Notes: generated by a model not told the origin, from the letters alone. A DNA stretch of 64,000 nucleotides from Nemania diffusa (GCA_038501195.1 JBBPUQ010000008.1:4412501-4476500), one strand, 5' to 3'. Numbered from the stretch's first letter, positions 49,580 to 63,248 are shown. Program-made: numbers and translations.

Positions 49580-50220
49580 GCAAAAATACCGCGAAAAAAA
49601 AATATTATTTATTAAAAACTTTTTAGCAAATTGTATAACTTTTTAACTAAAATATAACTTTTTTTCTTTTTTTTTTTAGCTATATATAAAGTAATACACT
49701 TTATACAAATATTAGATGTAAATATTACAAGTACTTTTTTAAAAACTAAAAATTTAATAACACTTTAAAAACAGCGACTTAGTATAGTAGTAATAGCTAC
49801 TTTGTAAATTTAAAACTTTTATATATAGTAAATATAATATTTTTAGCTTTAAATTAAAATAGCTTAAAAATATTTTTTTTAGTAAATAAGCTTTATTTAA
49901 ACATTTTTAAAATTGTTTAAAAATAACATTTAAAATAAAATGTCAATAAAAAAAATAGTACAAACAATCTTTTTTTTAATTTACTGCATAATTAAACATA
50001 TTAATTAAAAAAATATACTATAAATTATTTGTATAAAAATATATATATTTATATAAAGTTTTTATATAATAGCTTAATAGAACTAGCTTTTAGTTAAAAA
50101 ATTATATACTTTTATATAGCTATTATTTTTAGTACAAACGAAATTTTAAAACTATAATATGTTACTATAAGCGCTAAAAGCAAGCAAAAACAAATAGCTA
50201 TATTTTTGCTGCTGCTATTG

Positions 50221-50258
<38 letters not shown>

Positions 50259-50470
50259 AATAAATAAATAAATAAATATACAAAAAAAAAAAAAAAAAAA
50301 CAAAAACAAACAAAAACTGCCCAAATATATATACTTAAAATACAGTTTTATACAAACTAACATTTTATCCAATATTATTTAATTTTTTTTGTATAATATT
50401 TAATATTTTTTTTTTTTTATATAATAATTACTTTTTAAACAAAAAAATCAACAAATTATAACTTATTAAT
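49580..50470 (+). repeat. Direct repeat A, right copy
   Basis: Second copy of 47,490-48,470, about 2.0-2.08 kb to the right; the offset varies with microsatellite length. It lies outside the LTR element, while the left copy is inside it. A microsatellite here creates a Tyr/Ile/Leu-rich open stretch on the - strand (50,112-50,372) that has no protein character. Confidence 0.75.
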
Positions 50471-53400
50471 TAGTTGTATAAAGTTTATTAAATTAAACAA
50501 TAGTAACTAATCGCAAACTTTACTGTTATATAAAAAAGCTAAACTTATTTATAAGCTTAATTAGCTATATAAAAAACAAAAACATAAAAATATTAAAATA
50601 TAAATATTAAAATATAAATGTTAAAACAATAATATTAAAATATAAACATATAAAATTATTTAAAATTAATAAAATTATTAAAGCTTTATTTATTGTTTAG
50701 TAATTTATTATAAAACTTAAAAAAAATTTCTTTTATTAACAAGTTAATAAATTTATTAATAATTTAACAAGTTAACTAATTTATAAATTAGTTATTTAAT
50801 ATATAATTATTTAACTAGTTTATAGCTTTATTTAAATTTATTAATTTATATAATTAAAAGCTTTAACTTTATTAAGTTTTTATTTATTTTTTTAATATAT
50901 CATTTTTTTATATATTAATATAACAATACAACTTTTTAACTTTTTATACTTTTGCACTTTTTTTATATTTATATACTGCTATATAAAGTTTTAAACATTT
51001 ATATTACTATATTATTTATAAGTACTAATTTATTACTTTTTTTGCTAACTTTATTATTTAAAACATTTATACTATTATTTTTTATATTATTTTATTTATA
51101 TAGTTACTATTTATAAAAATATATTTTGTTTAGTATTTTTAATATATTAACTTTTTTAGTAAATTTACAGTTAACTTTTACTATAAACTTTTATTATAAA
51201 CTTTTGTTGCAAGCTTAGCTTAGTATAAATATTTAACAAAACAGGTTTTATACTTTTATATATTAAATTATACAAATATTAGTTTTAATATTTTTACTAT
51301 ATATAATTAGTTTATTTATATATATTATTTTATTTAATATAAAATACTAGTTTTACTTGCTTATATTATATAGTATAATTAACAACTTATTTATTTTATT
51401 ACTTTTTCTATTAATTTTTTATATTATTTTTAATATACTTTATAACTAATATTTAAATGTTAATTATAATAAATTTATATTAGTTATATACTATATAAAA
51501 TATTTGTTTTTGTTATATTATAAAATATAATTTTAAACTATAATTATTTATTACTTTATTATACTTTATATATACCGTTTTATATTTTTTATAATAGTTT
51601 TTAAATTTAACTTTATTTCTAATTTTAACTTTTGTTTTTTTAACTTTATACTAAATACTGTTATTACTTTATTTTTTTAAAGCTTAAGCTTATTTTTATT
51701 TTTAACTTTAACTTTTATTTTTTTAACTTTATATTAATATTTACTATTGTTTTAGTTTTTTTAATAGCTTTAGTTTTATTACAATTGTTTAATAACTAGC
51801 TTAATAAATTTTTTAAGCTTACTTTTTCATTTAAACAACAATTTATTTAATATATACTTTTGTTTTTTTTTTATTTTTTTTTTCAACTAATTAAAAAATG
51901 TTTATTTTTAACAACATTTGATTCTATAATAAATTTTAACTTTAATATTAAATTTAACAATAAATTATTATATTTTTTATATTTTCTGTTTTTTTTACAT
52001 TTTTTTTTTTTTTTTAATGTAAATTTAAATTAAAATAATAACAACAACAATAACAACAACTTTTTTAATAGTTATTTTATTAATTAGCTATTAAATAATA
52101 ATTAATTTATTATTTAGTTTTTTATTTATTTTTAGCTATTAAAATAAATTCAAAGTTTTTTATGTTTTAATATTTAAGTTGCTTATATATTTTATTTTGT
52201 TTTTTGCTATAGCTTTGTTTTTTGTACTAAAAACTTTTATACTTAAATTTTTTATACTTGTAGCTATAATATTTCAACTTTAAACTAATATATTAACAAT
52301 TAATATTTTTTTTTAAACTAAACAATTTAGTTTAATAATAGTACTTAATAGTTTACAACTAATATTAAATTATATTTTTTTAATATTACTTTATATTAAA
52401 CACTTTTTAAACAACTTTATATTAAATATTTATTTGTTAACTATTTTTAACAAATATTTAGCAAACTATATTTTTAAAAACTAAATACGTTTTTTATACA
52501 ATTTATAACGTTTTTTTTTGTTAATTTTTTTAATATACATTATTTATTTAATACAACTAAATTGTTAGCTATAAATAGCTAATTTTTAGCTAAAATATAT
52601 TTAAATACAAAAAACTTGACTAATTTTAATATATTATATATTGTATACAATATTAATAGCTATATTTAAATTTTATAGCTATTAAATTTTATTTAAAATA
52701 TTTATTATATTGTTTTATTTCAGCTTATTTATTTATTACATTTTAATATTTATATTTTTTTTGTAATAAAAATAAATTTAGTAATAAAATCTCTAATATA
52801 TATATTACTTTACAAAATTTTTTATATTTACTTTAATAAATATAACAGTGCAATAATATATATAATATTTTTTATTATATATAAACATAATGTTTTTTCG
52901 TTTTTTTTAACAACAGAAAAATTAATATATATATATAAACAAATTGTTTACTTAACAATTGTTTTTATTAGTTTTAATTAATAAACACAAGCTTTAACAT
53001 CGTTTATACTATATATATATTATAGTAAAACAAGCGATATAAAAACTAAAGCTAAAATTAATAGTTGTATTATTTTTTTAGTTATAAAACTAAATGTAAA
53101 TATATTTAAAACTATTTAAGCAAATTTTATTTGCTAATATATTTATTTTAACAAAACAAATTTTATTAAAGCTTTTTTTATTTTAAACAAAAAAAATACA
53201 AAGTTATTATATAAATTTTACTAAATAATTTCAAATGCTTTTTTTAAATATTAGTTTACTAGCTAAATATTTTAAGCTATAGCTTTTTAACAGTAATAAA
53301 TTTAATTTTTTAATTTTGCAATTTAATAATAATTAAAAAAATAAAATATTTTATTAATTTGTTAATATTGCATTTAAAATATATTATAGTTTTTATATAG

Positions 53401-56040
53401 TAATTATAAAATAGCTATTAAAAAATAAAACAATGTTAAAAATTAAAACATTAAAAATAATTAAATTATATATTAGTTTATAACTTTTTTTATTAAATTT
53501 AACTTATATATAAAATATTTATTACTTAAGCTTTATAATATTACTATTTTATTATTAAAGCTATATTTTAGCTGCTTATAGTTTATTGTTAATATATAAT
53601 ATATTTAATTATATTTAACATATAAAATAGCTTTTAATTTTAAAAACATTTATTTTTAGTAAAATTTTAAGCTGTTATATTTTAATTATTTTAAAAACAA
53701 ATTTAAAAGCTTGTAAAACTAAAACAAATTATTTAATTTTAAATAAACAAATTATAAAGCTTTTAATGCTACTTTTAAAAAACAAATTTTAAAAAATATT
53801 AAATTTTTTATTAAAACTTTATTTTTTTAGCAGTTTAAAGTTCAAATAATTATACAGTTTTACTAAAAGTTAATATAAGCTAAAAAAAACTAAAAACAAA
53901 AATAAAATAACTTATAAAACTAAAATAACTAAAGCAATATTTTTTAAAACAACATTTTTTAAAGCGATCTTTTTAAAAGCAATATATTTTAAAGTAAAAA
54001 TTTTTAAAAAAAAACTATTTAACATAAAACTTTTTATAGCACAGCTTTTAATAAAGCATATATTTAAAACAACAATTTTTTAAACTATTTAAAAATATTT
54101 AAAAATTATTTTTTTATTATTTCATTTTTTATTTTTTAAATGTTTATTTATTAAACTTTTTATAAAAGTTTGATTATATTTAATTATATTTGTACTTTTT
54201 TACATACTTATTTATTAAACTATTATTCTATTTTTTTATATATACTATTTTAAACTTAAGTTTAAAATTTTATTGTTTTGTTTTATTTTAAAAACCGGTA
54301 TATTTTTAATTATTTATATTGTATTATTATTTAAAAAAATAAACAAATTTAAAACTATAAAATATATTTTTAAAATTTAAAATATTAATTTAAGTTTAAA
54401 TATATTTATTTATTTATTATTAATTAAACTATATTTAAAATTGCTTTTAATTTTATTTTTTATTTTTGTTTTTTATTTTTTATAGTTAAAATATTTAAAA
54501 TTATTTATTTTAACAAATATACTAATTTTTTATTTTAAATAATAAAAGTTGTTTAGCTGTTAAAAAGCTTTATAGCTTTATATAAAAAAAAATCGTATAA
54601 AAATTAATTTTTAAATATTAAAGTTTATTAACTAGTTTTTAATAAATTAAATTTTTACAATTTTGTTTATATAGTTTAAATTATTGCTTTGTTAATTTTT
54701 GCTATTATTATATAAGTATAAAAACAAAAAATAGCTATAAAAGTTTTTTAAAGCGTTTTATTAATAGTTAATAATTTGCAAACTTTATAACTTTAAAAAG
54801 TTATTTAATATAATTATATTAAATTTAGTTAGTTAAGTTTTTAATAAATAGCTAAATATTGCAATATAAATTAAAACTTGTTTTAAAAGTTAAAACTATA
54901 TTTAAATAAATTTTCAAAATTAAAGTTGTATTTTATAACATTAGTTATATAATAGTTTAATGTTCCAATTATAACAATTTATAACTATTTTTTAATATTA
55001 AGCTTAAAAAACTTTTTGTATTAACAATACTGTTTATTTAAACAAAATATTAAGTTTAATTAGTTATATAAAACATTTAAAACAAAATTAAAAAGCTTAT
55101 ATTTATAAAATAATATATTAAGTTATAATTTTTAATAAATGTTTTTTAATTAGTTTTAGTTTTACTATAGTTTTGTTTTATAGTTTAATTTTTATTAAAA
55201 AAATTTAATTATGTTATTAAAAAACAATTAATTTATAAATATATAAAAATATTAATTACTATTTACTATAGTTTAAACTATAAATAAAAAAATTATTTTA
55301 ACAGTTTTTTTAAATATAACTTTTTTTTTTCGGCTTAAAAAGCTACTATAGATTTTAAAGCAAAACAAAATTATATTATATATTAAATAAACATAAAAAA
55401 AGCAGCTGTTTAAAATTAAAAACTAGCGTTAATAATATTAAAACAATATATATATTATTATTAAAAAAACTAATTTATATTATAATTTAATAGTAAAAGT
55501 TTAAAACTTTTATTATTATATTTTTTAATTTTTTAACTGTTAAAGTTTAAAAGCTAAAATTTAAAAAAATATTAATATATTTATATATATTTTTTTTATA
55601 TATATTTTAAAAAAGATTTTTTTTTTTTTTAAGCTTTAGTTTTATATAATATATACTATTAGCTATATATTATTTATTGTATTATATTTAATTTATAATT
55701 TTTTTTATTTTGTAATATTAGTTGTAGCAATAATATATAATATTTAATAATTAAAAAAAACTTTTTAACAAAAAATTTTTTTGTTAATTTATTATTAAAA
55801 GTATTAAATCAGCAGAAATTTTTTTAAGTTAAAAAAATCTTTTATATATATAACTATTTTTTTTTATGTTATAACAAAAAATTTTTTTATTAAAAGTATT
55901 TAAGTTGTTAGAAGTTTTTTATATATAGTTACTTTTTTTATATTACCAAACAAAAAAACTTATATATATTTTTATTTTGTTTTATAAAATTTATTATTAA
56001 AATGTTTAAAAATTTTTAAATTTAAGTTATAAATTGTAGT
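50471..56040. other. AT-rich DNA, no gene recognised
   Basis: About 5.5 kb of low-G+C DNA with long T runs (around 51,860 and 51,990-52,017). At about 53,925-54,080 lies a loose series of AAAACAACATTTTTTAAAGC-type units of about 20-25 bp. Fragments of open frame are short. I found no motif for a transposon, RNA gene or host gene, and no copy of the macrosatellite. Confidence 0.45.
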
Positions 56041-56312
56041 TTTTAAACAAATAGCAAAAATATACAAGTTTTAAGTTTGCAATTTTAAACAAGTAGCAAA
56101 AATGTACTAGTTTTATTTTAAGTTTGTAACTTTAAACAAGTAGCAAAAGTGCATTAGTTTTATTTAAGTTTGCAACTTTAAGCAAGTAATAAAAATATAT
56201 AAGTTTTAAATTTGCAACTTTAAACAAATAGCAAAAATATATTAGTTTTATTTTAAGTTTGTAATTTTGAACAAATAGTAAAAGCATACTATTTTTAAAC
56301 TTATTTTTATAA
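56041..56312 (+). repeat. Minisatellite with alternating 42- and 47-bp units
   Basis: Six units of the form TTTTAAACAAGTAGCAAAAATGTACTAG...AAGTTTGCAA. Starts fall at about 56,041, 56,083, 56,130, 56,176, 56,218 and 56,265. Steps are 42, 47, 46, 42 and 47 bases; the longer units carry an extra TTTAT. This suggests a two-unit higher-order repeat. Confidence 0.85.
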
Positions 56313-56913
56313 TTATATTAAAAATAAATATTTTAATTTTTTTAAAATATATATTTATTTTTAAAAATAGTTTCGTTTTTTTTTTTTTTATTTTTTAATT
56401 TACTGCTATTACAATGTTTTTAATTTTATTATTATTTTTTGTTTTTTTAACACTTTTTAGTTCTAATTTAAAAGCTGTAATAAAAAAACTTTGTAAAATA
56501 TTAAAACAGCTTTTTAATCGTTGTTTTTTTTTTTTTACTGCTTTATTATATCAATTTATATTTTGTATTATTATTTAATATATAATATAATATAATGTTT
56601 ATATTAATTTTAATTAATTATTTCAAAATATTATGTTGTAAATATATTTAATGTTTTTTTTATTGCTGTTAATTTTTAAACTTGTAAATTTATACTTTTT
56701 GATTTTAGTTTAATTGTTTTTAACTTTTTTTTAACTATTGTTAAATTTTTTATTATTACTTTAATAAACTTTAAGTTTTTTATTTTTAAAACAGCTAATA
56801 TTACTTCTATTTTTTTTAATTGTTAATGTTTTTGCTTTTATTTTATTAATATTGAGTTTATTACTATTAAAACTTTTAATTTCGACTTTTTTGATTGTAA
56901 AAAATCAAATACT

Positions 56914-57530
56914 AAATAAATAAACAGCAAGCTATTAAACATTAAGCTATTAAATAAAAACTAGTTTAAAAAAAAGTTAAATATTAAGTAAATAAATAAT
57001 ATTTTATTAAACATTAAGCTATTAAATAACAACTAGTTTAATAAAAAAAAAGTAAATGTTAAATAAAAAAACAGCGATTTAATAAATATTTAATAATTTA
57101 ATAAAAAAGAAATAAATATTAAATAAAAAAATAGCGATTTAATAAATATTTAGCAGTTTAATAAAAAAAAAGTAAATGTTAAACAAAAAAACAGCGATTT
57201 AATAAATATTTAATAGTTTAATAAAAAAGAAATAAATATTAAACAAAAAAACAGCAATTTAATAAATATTCAGCAGTTTAATAATAAAAAAATAAATGTT
57301 AAATAAAAAAATAGTAACTTAATAAATATTTAGCAGTTTAATAAAAAAAAAGTAAATATTAAACAAAAAAATAGCGATTTAACAAATATTTAATAGTTTA
57401 ATAAATAAAAAGTAAATATTAAACAAATAAACAGCAATTTAACAAATATTTAGCAGTTTAATAAAAAAGAAATAAATATTAAACAAGTAAATAACGACTT
57501 AAAAAATATTTAGCAGTTTAATAAACAGTT
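56914..57530 (+). repeat. 60-bp minisatellite
   Basis: Eight units in exact 60-bp register from 57,061, the last one breaking off at about 57,525. They follow two longer founder-like units of 72 bp (56,914-56,985) and 75 bp (56,986-57,060). Each unit has the form AAAYAAAAAAAYAGCGATTT, AATAAATATTTAGCAGTTTA and ATAAAAAARARRTAAATRTT. The longer units contain CTATTAAACATTAAGCTATT, which is shortened in the 60-bp form. Differences are mainly transitions. Confidence 0.92.
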
Positions 57531-59100
57531 TGATTTAAATATTTCCGGCTTTATATTTTTTACTTTTATATTTTTTGATTTTATATTTACTAATGTTTTT
57601 AGCATTAGTTAATTAATTGCTGTTTATAATTTTATATTAAAACAAATATCTGCTTTAATAACTATTAATTATTTATAACTTATTTATAAATAAAAAAAAA
57701 ATAAAAGTATAAGCTTAAAAATACTGAATAAAAAATCTCAAAAATTAAATTAAATAAACTGTTTATTTTATAAAAGCAATATTATTAACAATATTAATAT
57801 ATTTCAAATTTAGTTTGTTTAACTTTATAACAATATTTATTCTGCTAATATAAAACAATATATATATGCTGTAATAAAGCAAATATAAACAATATATAAT
57901 TTTTTTTCAACTAAATAAGCAATAGTTAAGTTTTATAAAACTTTTATATTATTGTTAACATAAATTATATATAATATAATATTTAGTTTATAAAACATTA
58001 AATATTTTAAAAAACTTTTAAACAGTTTTTAATTTTTTAAACTATAATATATAAAAAAACGAGTTAAAATTAAAACTAAAAAATTGCTATTAACTATTAA
58101 TTTATTACAACAGTTTAAATTATTTTTTTAAAAAACTTAAGTAGTATATAGTACAAATTAATTTATTTTAATAGCTAAACTATATAAACTATATTAAAAA
58201 TAGTAGTAGTACAAAAAAGTTAAACAATTAAAACAAGCGTTAAATTAAAAACAAATATTTACTGAACTTTTTTTAAATTAGCTGTAGCTATTAATAGATT
58301 TTTTAAAACAATAAAACTATTAACTATAGCAAAAAATAAGTTAATAGAAATATTTATTCAAATATATTTACAACAAGTTTAAATTTATTAATTATTAATA
58401 AACTGCTATAAAGTTTAAGCTATAGTTTTTTTAATTTTTAATTAAAATGTTTAACTTAAAAATTATTGTGTTTTTAAAACTTAAATAGTTTAAAAAACTA
58501 TAAGTTTTTTTTTTTCTTTTTTAATAATATTATATTAATAGTTTTTTGTTTAAGTTTTAAATTTTGCTAAAAATTATATTTGCTAAAAAGTTTAAACTTT
58601 TTGTTTTTTGCTAGTATATTTAATGTATTGCTTTTATTGAACTAGCAAAATTAATTTATAAAATTGTTAATAAAAAAATAATTAAGCTAATATTTAAAAA
58701 CAATATTAATAGTATTAAAACGTTTTTGTAAAAGTTTATTTTATTTAATATAAATATTTAGTTTATTTTTATATTTGCAAAAGCAAATTAAAGTATTAAA
58801 AGTACTAAAAATATTAAAAGTACTAAAAATATTAGAAATATAAACAAAGTAGTATATTTAGCTTTTTATACAACTAAGTTGTTTATATTATTAGCTAAAT
58901 TGTTAAAAAAAACCAAAATTAAAAATTTAATAAACTAATAGTAATTGTTAACAAAAGTAGCTATAGTTTAGTTATAACAATTAATTTTTAAAATTTAATC
59001 TGTTAAATATAACAGTTTAAAATTTATTTATTGAAAATAACAGCGCTTAAAAAGCACAATTTTAAAAGCAATATAAAAAAACGTTGAATAAATTTTACTA
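57531..59100. other. AT-rich DNA, no gene recognised
   Basis: AT-rich sequence of mixed strand bias. A short repeat of AAGTACTAAAAATATTAA type lies at 58,794-58,846. No family recognised. Confidence 0.45.
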
Positions 59101-60870
59101 ATAGAAATCCTAACTTATATATTTGTATACATTTTATTATAACTTTAATAATTTAACTAGTTTTTGTATTGTAGTTTTGCAAGCTGTATTAATTAATAGC
59201 GCATTTAAAAGTGTATCAATTAATATAAAGTGCACAATATTAGGTCTTTTGATTGCTTAAAAGATATAACTTTAAAATTAAGCTTGTTATTTAATTTATA
59301 AACTAAAGTAGTAGGTATATTATATAAAAAAGTGTTAATAAATAATAATGCAATCTAGTAAGTAAATAGCAAAGCATTAATAAAATATAGGTTATTTAAC
59401 TGTGTTATATATTAAAGTATTAGTAAATAATAAGTTACTTAAATGCTTTATATGCAGGGATATTAATAGGCTAGCTATATTTTTGTTAATAACTTTTAAT
59501 ATTATAACTTGAATAACTTAATTAGTTTTTGTTTTATAATAGTACATTTTATATTAATTGATAGCACTTTTAATTATATATCAAATAATATAAAATATAT
59601 TATGTTAAGTCGCTTAGTTATTAAGAAACTTCGATTTTAAAGTTTATTTTACTATATAGTTTAAAAACTACTACTATAGTACTAATTTTTGCTAAAAAAC
59701 GCTTTATTTAAATTTTAATGTTTAACAATCAGTAAATTTACAAAAGTGTTAATAGATAATTAAAAAATTTAATAAGTCAGTTATAAAAAGTTAGTAAGTA
59801 ATATATTATTTAAGTACTTTTTATGCAGAAAAGTTTAGTAAGTAATAATATAATTTAATAAATAAATTGTAAAAGTGTTAATAGTTAATAAAGTAATTTA
59901 ATAGGTCAGTTATAAGAAGTTAGTAAGTAATAAATTACTTAAGTGTTTTTTATGCAAAGAAAATTAATGGTTAATGAGGTAATTTAATAAGTCAGTTGTA
60001 AAAAGTTAGTAAGTAATAAGTTATTTAAGTGCTTTATATATAAAAAAGTTAATAGGCCAGTTATACTTTTGTTAGTAACTTTTAATACTACAACTTAAAT
60101 AATTTAACTAGTTTTTGTTTTGTAATAGTACATTTTATATTAATCGATAGTGCTTTCAATTATATATTAAATAATATAGAATATATTATACTAGGTCGCT
60201 TGGTTGTTGAAAAAACTGGATTTTAAAATTTATTTTCTTATATAGCTTAGAAACTACTACTACAGTGCTAATCTCTGCTAAAAAACGCTTTATTTAAATT
60301 TTAGTGTTTAGTAGTTAGTAAACTTGTAAAAGTGTTAATAAGTAATAGTGTAGTTTAATAAATAAATTGCAAAAGTGTTAATAATTAATGAGATAATTTA
60401 ATGAGTTAATTATAAAACGTTAGTAAATAGTAAGTTATTTAAGTGCTTTATATATAAAAGAGTTAGTAAATAATAGTGTAGTTTAGTAAATAAATTGCAA
60501 AAGTATTAGTAATTAATAAAATAATTTAGTAAATTAGTTGTAAAGTGTTAATAAGTAATAGGTTATTTAAATGCTCTATATGTAAAAAAGTTAATAGGCT
60601 AGCTATACTTTTGTTAGTGACTTTTAATACTATAACTTAAATAATTTAACCAGTTTTTATTTTATAATAATACATTTTATATTAATCGATAGCGCTTTTA
60701 ATTATATATCAAATAATATAAGATGTACTATGCTAAGTTGCTTAGTTGTTAAAAAAACTAGATTTTAAAATTTATTTTGCTATATAACTTAAAAACTACT
60801 ACTACAGTGTTAATTTCTGTTAAAAAACACTTTATTTAAATTTTAGTATTTAATAGTTAATAAATATAGT
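59100..60870 (+). repeat. Higher-order repeat, about 540-590 bp period
   Basis: Three clear copies, plus a more divergent first one, of a block containing GTACATTTTATATTAAT(C)GATAG, AATAATATA..ATATATTAT, GTCGCTTAGTTGTTAA, AAACTACTACTACAGTGCTAAT and CTAAAAAACGCTTTATTTAAATTTTA. The GTACATTTTATA landmark falls at 59,542, 60,128 and 60,670, with an earlier relative near 59,200. Between blocks are 75-90 bp submodules (GTTAGTAAGTAATAAGTTATTTAAGTGCTTTATATATAAAA, TTAATAGGYCAGTTATA). GG, GA and TC survive more often here than in 7-31 kb, and the + strand has more G than C. Confidence 0.85.
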
Positions 60871-61597
60871 AAATATAATATAGTTATTAGTAAATATAAA
60901 TATTAAATATTAATAAAACTAAATGTTAAATGTTAGTAAATGCTTTTTTATTACTTTTTATAAAGTGACTTTTTTTCTTTAAGTTAAAAATGCTAACTTT
61001 TTTAAAACTTAGTTTAAAAGTAGCTTTATAAGTCATTTTTTATATAAATACTTTTTTAAGGACTTATTTTTTAAAAAGAAATAATTTAGCCTATGCTTTA
61101 AACTTAAGTAAAGTTAGTAAATACATAAAAAAACAAACTTAAAAAGTAATTTTAACAAGTAATTTATTTTTTCTGCGGACTTTTAGTGTATATAGAAATT
61201 ATAGTACTTGTTTTTAATGTTTATAAATATATTATATTATAAAATATAATATTAAACTTTTATAAACTTAAATAGTGTAAGTTTTTTTTCGTTTTTTATT
61301 ATAAAAGATTTTTGTAAGTTTTATTTACTTTTTTAAAACTGTTTATTGTTGGCTAAGTTTAGCAAAAATCGACTTTTTTAAACTAATATTTATATTACTG
61401 CTTTACTAGTAGTATTTATATCGCTGTAAATATATTTATATATTTATATTTAAGCTAAGCTTTATATATTATTAGCTTTTGTTAAATTATACTAAATACT
61501 TCTTTTAGTATAAATATTTAATTATATTGTTTATTTAAAAAGAAACATTTGTTTAGCTTAGTATATTAAAAGCTTGTTTTTAACTATATTAAACGTT
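60871..61597. other. AT-rich DNA, no gene recognised
   Basis: A moderately AT-rich stretch with occasional GG and GA (AAGGACTT at about 61,060 and CTGCGGAC at about 61,173). No coding frame or repeat was recognised. Confidence 0.4.
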
Positions 61598-61636
61598 AAA
61601 AAATAATACTAAAAAATAACACTAAAAAATAATACT
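61598..61636 (+). repeat. 13-bp tandem repeat, three units
   Basis: Three exact-length units of AAAAAATAAYACT at 61,598-61,610, 61,611-61,623 and 61,624-61,636. The middle one reads CACT where the others read TACT, a single transition. Confidence 0.85.
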
Positions 61637-61746
61637 AAAGGATTTTTACGAGCTAATTTTTATAATAAAACGTTTATATTTTTAGCGGAATTAATTAATT
61701 TCTATAGTTGTTTTTTATAAAAAAATTAAGTTATTTAAAAAACAAA

Positions 61747-61925
61747 TTAAATATTTTAAAAAGCTTAGCTTAATATAAATTAAATATTTTAAAAAGTTTA
61801 GTTTAATATAAATTAAATATTTTAAAAAGCTTAGTTTAATATAAATTAAATATTTTAAAAAGCTTAGCTTAATATAAATTAAAAGGTTTAGCTTAATATA
61901 AATTAAAAAGTTTAGCTTAATATAT
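61747..61925 (+). repeat. 33-bp minisatellite with 24-bp end units
   Basis: Units of the form TTAAATATTTTAAAAAGCTTAGCTTAATATAAA start at 61,747, 61,780, 61,813, 61,846 and 61,879, followed by a 24-bp variant at 61,903 that has lost the ATATTTTA part. Transitions at the GCTTAGC site (GCTTAGT, GTTTAGT, GTTTAGC) distinguish the units. Confidence 0.9.
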
Positions 61926-63020
61926 ATTTTTAATACTAATAATATAATTTTTTTAAAATATTTTAAGTTTTTAAAATAAATATTAACTAGTTTTTTAAAA
62001 CTAGTTTAAAACTTTTTTTTTTTTTTTTTTTTAAAAAAGTAATATATATATTTGTAACAAGTATTTTCTACATTAAAAAGTTTTGCTCGTTTAACTTTTG
62101 CTTACTGCTCACAAGTTAAAGCTTTAAATAATAGCTCGAGTAGTTTTTATATAGTAAATTTTGTATGTTTAAGTTTGTTTAAGCAAGTTTTATAAAAACA
62201 GCTTAAAAAGTTAATAATTTTTTGTATATAATAAAACTTGTTTTAATATTACTGTTGAACTAGTTTAAAAGTTCTTGGGTTAAAAAATAACAGTTTTATT
62301 TTATTTTTTTAATTATAAAGTAGTACTGTTTAAATTTAGCCTGTTTTTTACTTTGAGTAAAAAAAGCTTTATATAATAGTTTAATAATATAATAATGTTT
62401 TTTTACTGCTTTAGTTCTATAAAAATAACTTGTAGGGTTTATTGCTTACTTTTATGTGTTAAAAAGAGCAAAAAACAGCTTTTAAACTATATATAAGCTA
62501 GTTACTTTTATATATTACTAAAAAATCCAAAATAATCACTTATTAAAAAGCTAATATAATAAACACTGAAATATATTAACTATTATAACAAAGATTTATA
62601 TAAGTTATTAGATTTATAATAAACTATAAAAACTCGACTTAATTAAGTGCAATAGCAAGTTATTAGCAAAATAAAAACAAAGCAATAAATATATAAAAAA
62701 TAAATTATTAATAAATAGCCGAAAAAAAAGTTAATAATTTAAAAAAGTTAAAAAATAAATTTCTAAACTTTTTAAGCTATAAATCTTATATACAAGTAAC
62801 TAGTTAACTAATTAACTAATTAGTAAGCTAGTATTTTTATTATATATTTAAGCTAAAAAACTTAAACTTTTATAATATTAACAATAATAAAAAAAAAAGC
62901 TAAAAAAGTTTAATATAAAATTAAAAAGCTGTTAAAGTTTTAAATTATTACTAAATTTAATACTGTAAAAAAAAATATATTAAATAAAAAAAATAAAAAT
63001 GTAACAATTAGCCCTTAAAA
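61926..63020. other. AT-rich DNA, no gene recognised
   Basis: Somewhat richer in G and C than the left half, with single CTCGAG, GTTCTTGGG and GTAGGG sites. No gene, RNA or transposon motif was identified. Confidence 0.4.
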
Positions 63021-63248
63021 ACCACTTACTTAAAAGAACCTACTTAGGACTTACTTTAGACTTACTCACAAAAAACCCACCCTAGAAAAACTTCAAACCA
63101 CTTACCTAAAAAAACTTACCCGGGATTTACCCTAGACTTACCCGCAGAAAACCCACCCTAGAAAAACTTTGGACCGCCTACCCGGGAGAACCTACCCGGG
63201 ACTTACCTTAGACTTACCTGCAAAAGACCCACTTTGAAAAAACTTTAG
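63021..63248. repeat. 76-bp C-rich tandem repeat, three units
   Basis: Units start at 63,021, 63,097 and 63,173 with an exact 76-bp step; a degenerate fourth unit begins at 63,249. The unit is built from related short blocks (ACCTACCCGGGAGA, ACTTACCYTAGA, ACTTACCYGCA, ACCCACCCTAGAAAAACTTT). The + strand is strongly C over G. CC, GG, TC and GA are abundant, unlike anywhere else in the window. Unit 1 is partly AT-converted relative to units 2 and 3 (CTACTTAGGACTTACTT against CTACCCGGGACTTACCT). No protein frame or telomere repeat is present. Confidence 0.93.

Noticed and set aside
50112..50372. Open stretch of 86 codons on -
   Set aside because: Built from an A run and a TA microsatellite, giving Phe and Tyr/Ile runs; no protein character.
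56914..57530. CRISPR array
   Set aside because: The units are contiguous tandem repeats with no unique spacers, and the setting is eukaryotic.
63021..63248. Telomere repeat, because ACCCTAG recurs
   Set aside because: The motif sits inside a 76-bp unit and never forms the CCCTAA tandem array expected of a fungal telomere.
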